NCBI GenBank assembly: GCA_023388715.1
Contig: JAEWFT010000017.1
Coordinates: 1 to 7,734 of the forward strand
Length of the DNA stretch: 7,734 bases
Direction: 5' to 3'
DNA from: Pseudomonadota bacterium
GTDB lineage: Bacteria; Pseudomonadota; Gammaproteobacteria; Xanthomonadales; Xanthomonadaceae
The position numbers were made by a program, and so were the translations under genes. Below the pieces are notes generated by a model, which saw nothing but the letters and a program-made list of their open reading frames with translations, was not told where the DNA came from and searched no databases. Of this stretch, positions 7,354-7,734 are shown piece by piece; position 1 is the first letter of the stretch; the number at the start of each line of letters is the position of its first letter.

Positions 7354-7734
7354 GCTGCATCTCCGGTGGCAACGGGCCGCGATGGATCGGCGATCCAGCC
7401 GCTCCACGAGCCGGTGAACAGCTTCGCGCCGGGCAAGCCGGCATGCGCCATCGCCAGCAGGTGGTGGCAGGCGGTGACGCCGGAACCGCACATCACCACC
7501 AGCTCCTCCACGCCGCGGCCGCCGAGCAGCGCCTGGAACTCCGCGGCCAGCGCCAAGGACGGGCGGAAGCGGCCCTCGGCCAGGTTGCAGGCATACGGGC
7601 GCGACGTGGCGCCGGGCACGTGGCCGGCACGGGCGTCGATGGGCTCGATCTCGCCGCGGAAGCGTTCGCCGGCACGGGCGTCGAGCAGCAGGCCGCCGCG
7701 GCCGAGGTGGACGCGCACGCGCGCGGCGTCGAAC
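7350..7734 (-). CDS. sseA: 3-mercaptopyruvate sulfurtransferase (rhodanese), C-terminal part; start outside window
   Basis: The enzyme transfers sulfur from 3-mercaptopyruvate to thiols or cyanide. Only the last 127 residues are visible, which is the C-terminal catalytic rhodanese domain of a two-domain protein of about 280 residues. Motifs in order: LLLDARAGERFRGE near the start, the D-x-R-x-GHVPGA element, the active-site loop CGSGVTA (nucleophilic Cys at visible residue 82) and the ending GSWSGWIADPSRPVATG. CGSGVTA is the 3-mercaptopyruvate type; thiosulfate sulfurtransferases usually have CRKGVTA. The reading frame is open to the window edge, so the internal GTG at 7718 is not the start. 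The TGA (7352-7350) overlaps the arsC ATG, so the two are in one transcript. The symbol follows E. coli SseA and is given by similarity only. Confidence 0.9.
   Translation of the reverse strand, partial: FDAARVRVHLGRGGLLLDARAGERFRGEIEPIDARAGHVPGATSRPYACNLAEGRFRPSLALAAEFQALLGGRGVEELVVMCGSGVTACHHLLAMAHAGLPGAKLFTGSWSGWIADPSRPVATGDAA

Noticed and set aside
7623..7684. A 17-base direct repeat GCCGGCACGGGCGTCGA at 7623-7639 and 7668-7684
   Set aside because: The copies are 45 bases apart in the same frame of the sulfurtransferase and each encodes DARAG, part of two rhodanese motifs. Motif and codon preference explain it.

Overview
The window is GC-rich, tightly packed chromosomal DNA. It looks like a gammaproteobacterium of the Xanthomonadaceae (Lysobacterales) type, such as Lysobacter, Luteimonas or Xanthomonas. 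That is an inference from the high GC, the gene content and the protein sequences, not the result of a search. I see no mobile element, CRISPR array, tRNA, rRNA or phage gene. All genes are recognisable core or common accessory genes.

Layout. (1) Bases 1-1326: the 3' end of rpsT (ribosomal protein S20, + strand) converges on obgE (ribosome-associated GTPase, - strand), with a bidirectional hairpin terminator between them. (2) Bases 1327-2144: the ribosomal protein pair rplU-rpmA (L21, L27) on the - strand, driven by a near-consensus promoter with a structured leader. A strong terminator separates rpmA from obgE, so obgE probably has its own start. (3) Bases 2145-5625: uvrA, divergent from rplU, followed by a hotdog-fold acyl-CoA thioesterase whose start overlaps the uvrA stop (ATGA). 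(4) Bases 5674-6903: a periplasmic copper chaperone of the PCuAC family (- strand) and a crotonase-family enoyl-CoA isomerase (+ strand), divergent from a 39-base gap that holds one nearly symmetric -10 element usable in both directions. (5) Bases 6925-7734: a glutaredoxin-type arsenate reductase ArsC, whose start overlaps (ATGA) the stop of an upstream 3-mercaptopyruvate sulfurtransferase. That gene runs off the right edge of the window.

How the genes relate. rpsT, rplU, rpmA and obgE all serve ribosome structure or assembly. uvrA is the damage-recognition subunit of nucleotide excision repair. The thioesterase and the isomerase both act on acyl-CoA thioesters. The copper chaperone, ArsC and the sulfurtransferase touch metal, metalloid and sulfur handling, but apart from the ArsC/sulfurtransferase overlap nothing links them as a pathway.

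The most interesting signals are regulatory: the shared -10 element, two probable leaderless starts (the copper chaperone gene and obgE), and the hairpins in the rplU leader. The best enzyme-level correction is that the crotonase-family protein has the single-glutamate active site of a mitochondrial-type delta3,delta2-enoyl-CoA isomerase and not that of a hydratase. I found no convincing new biological system.
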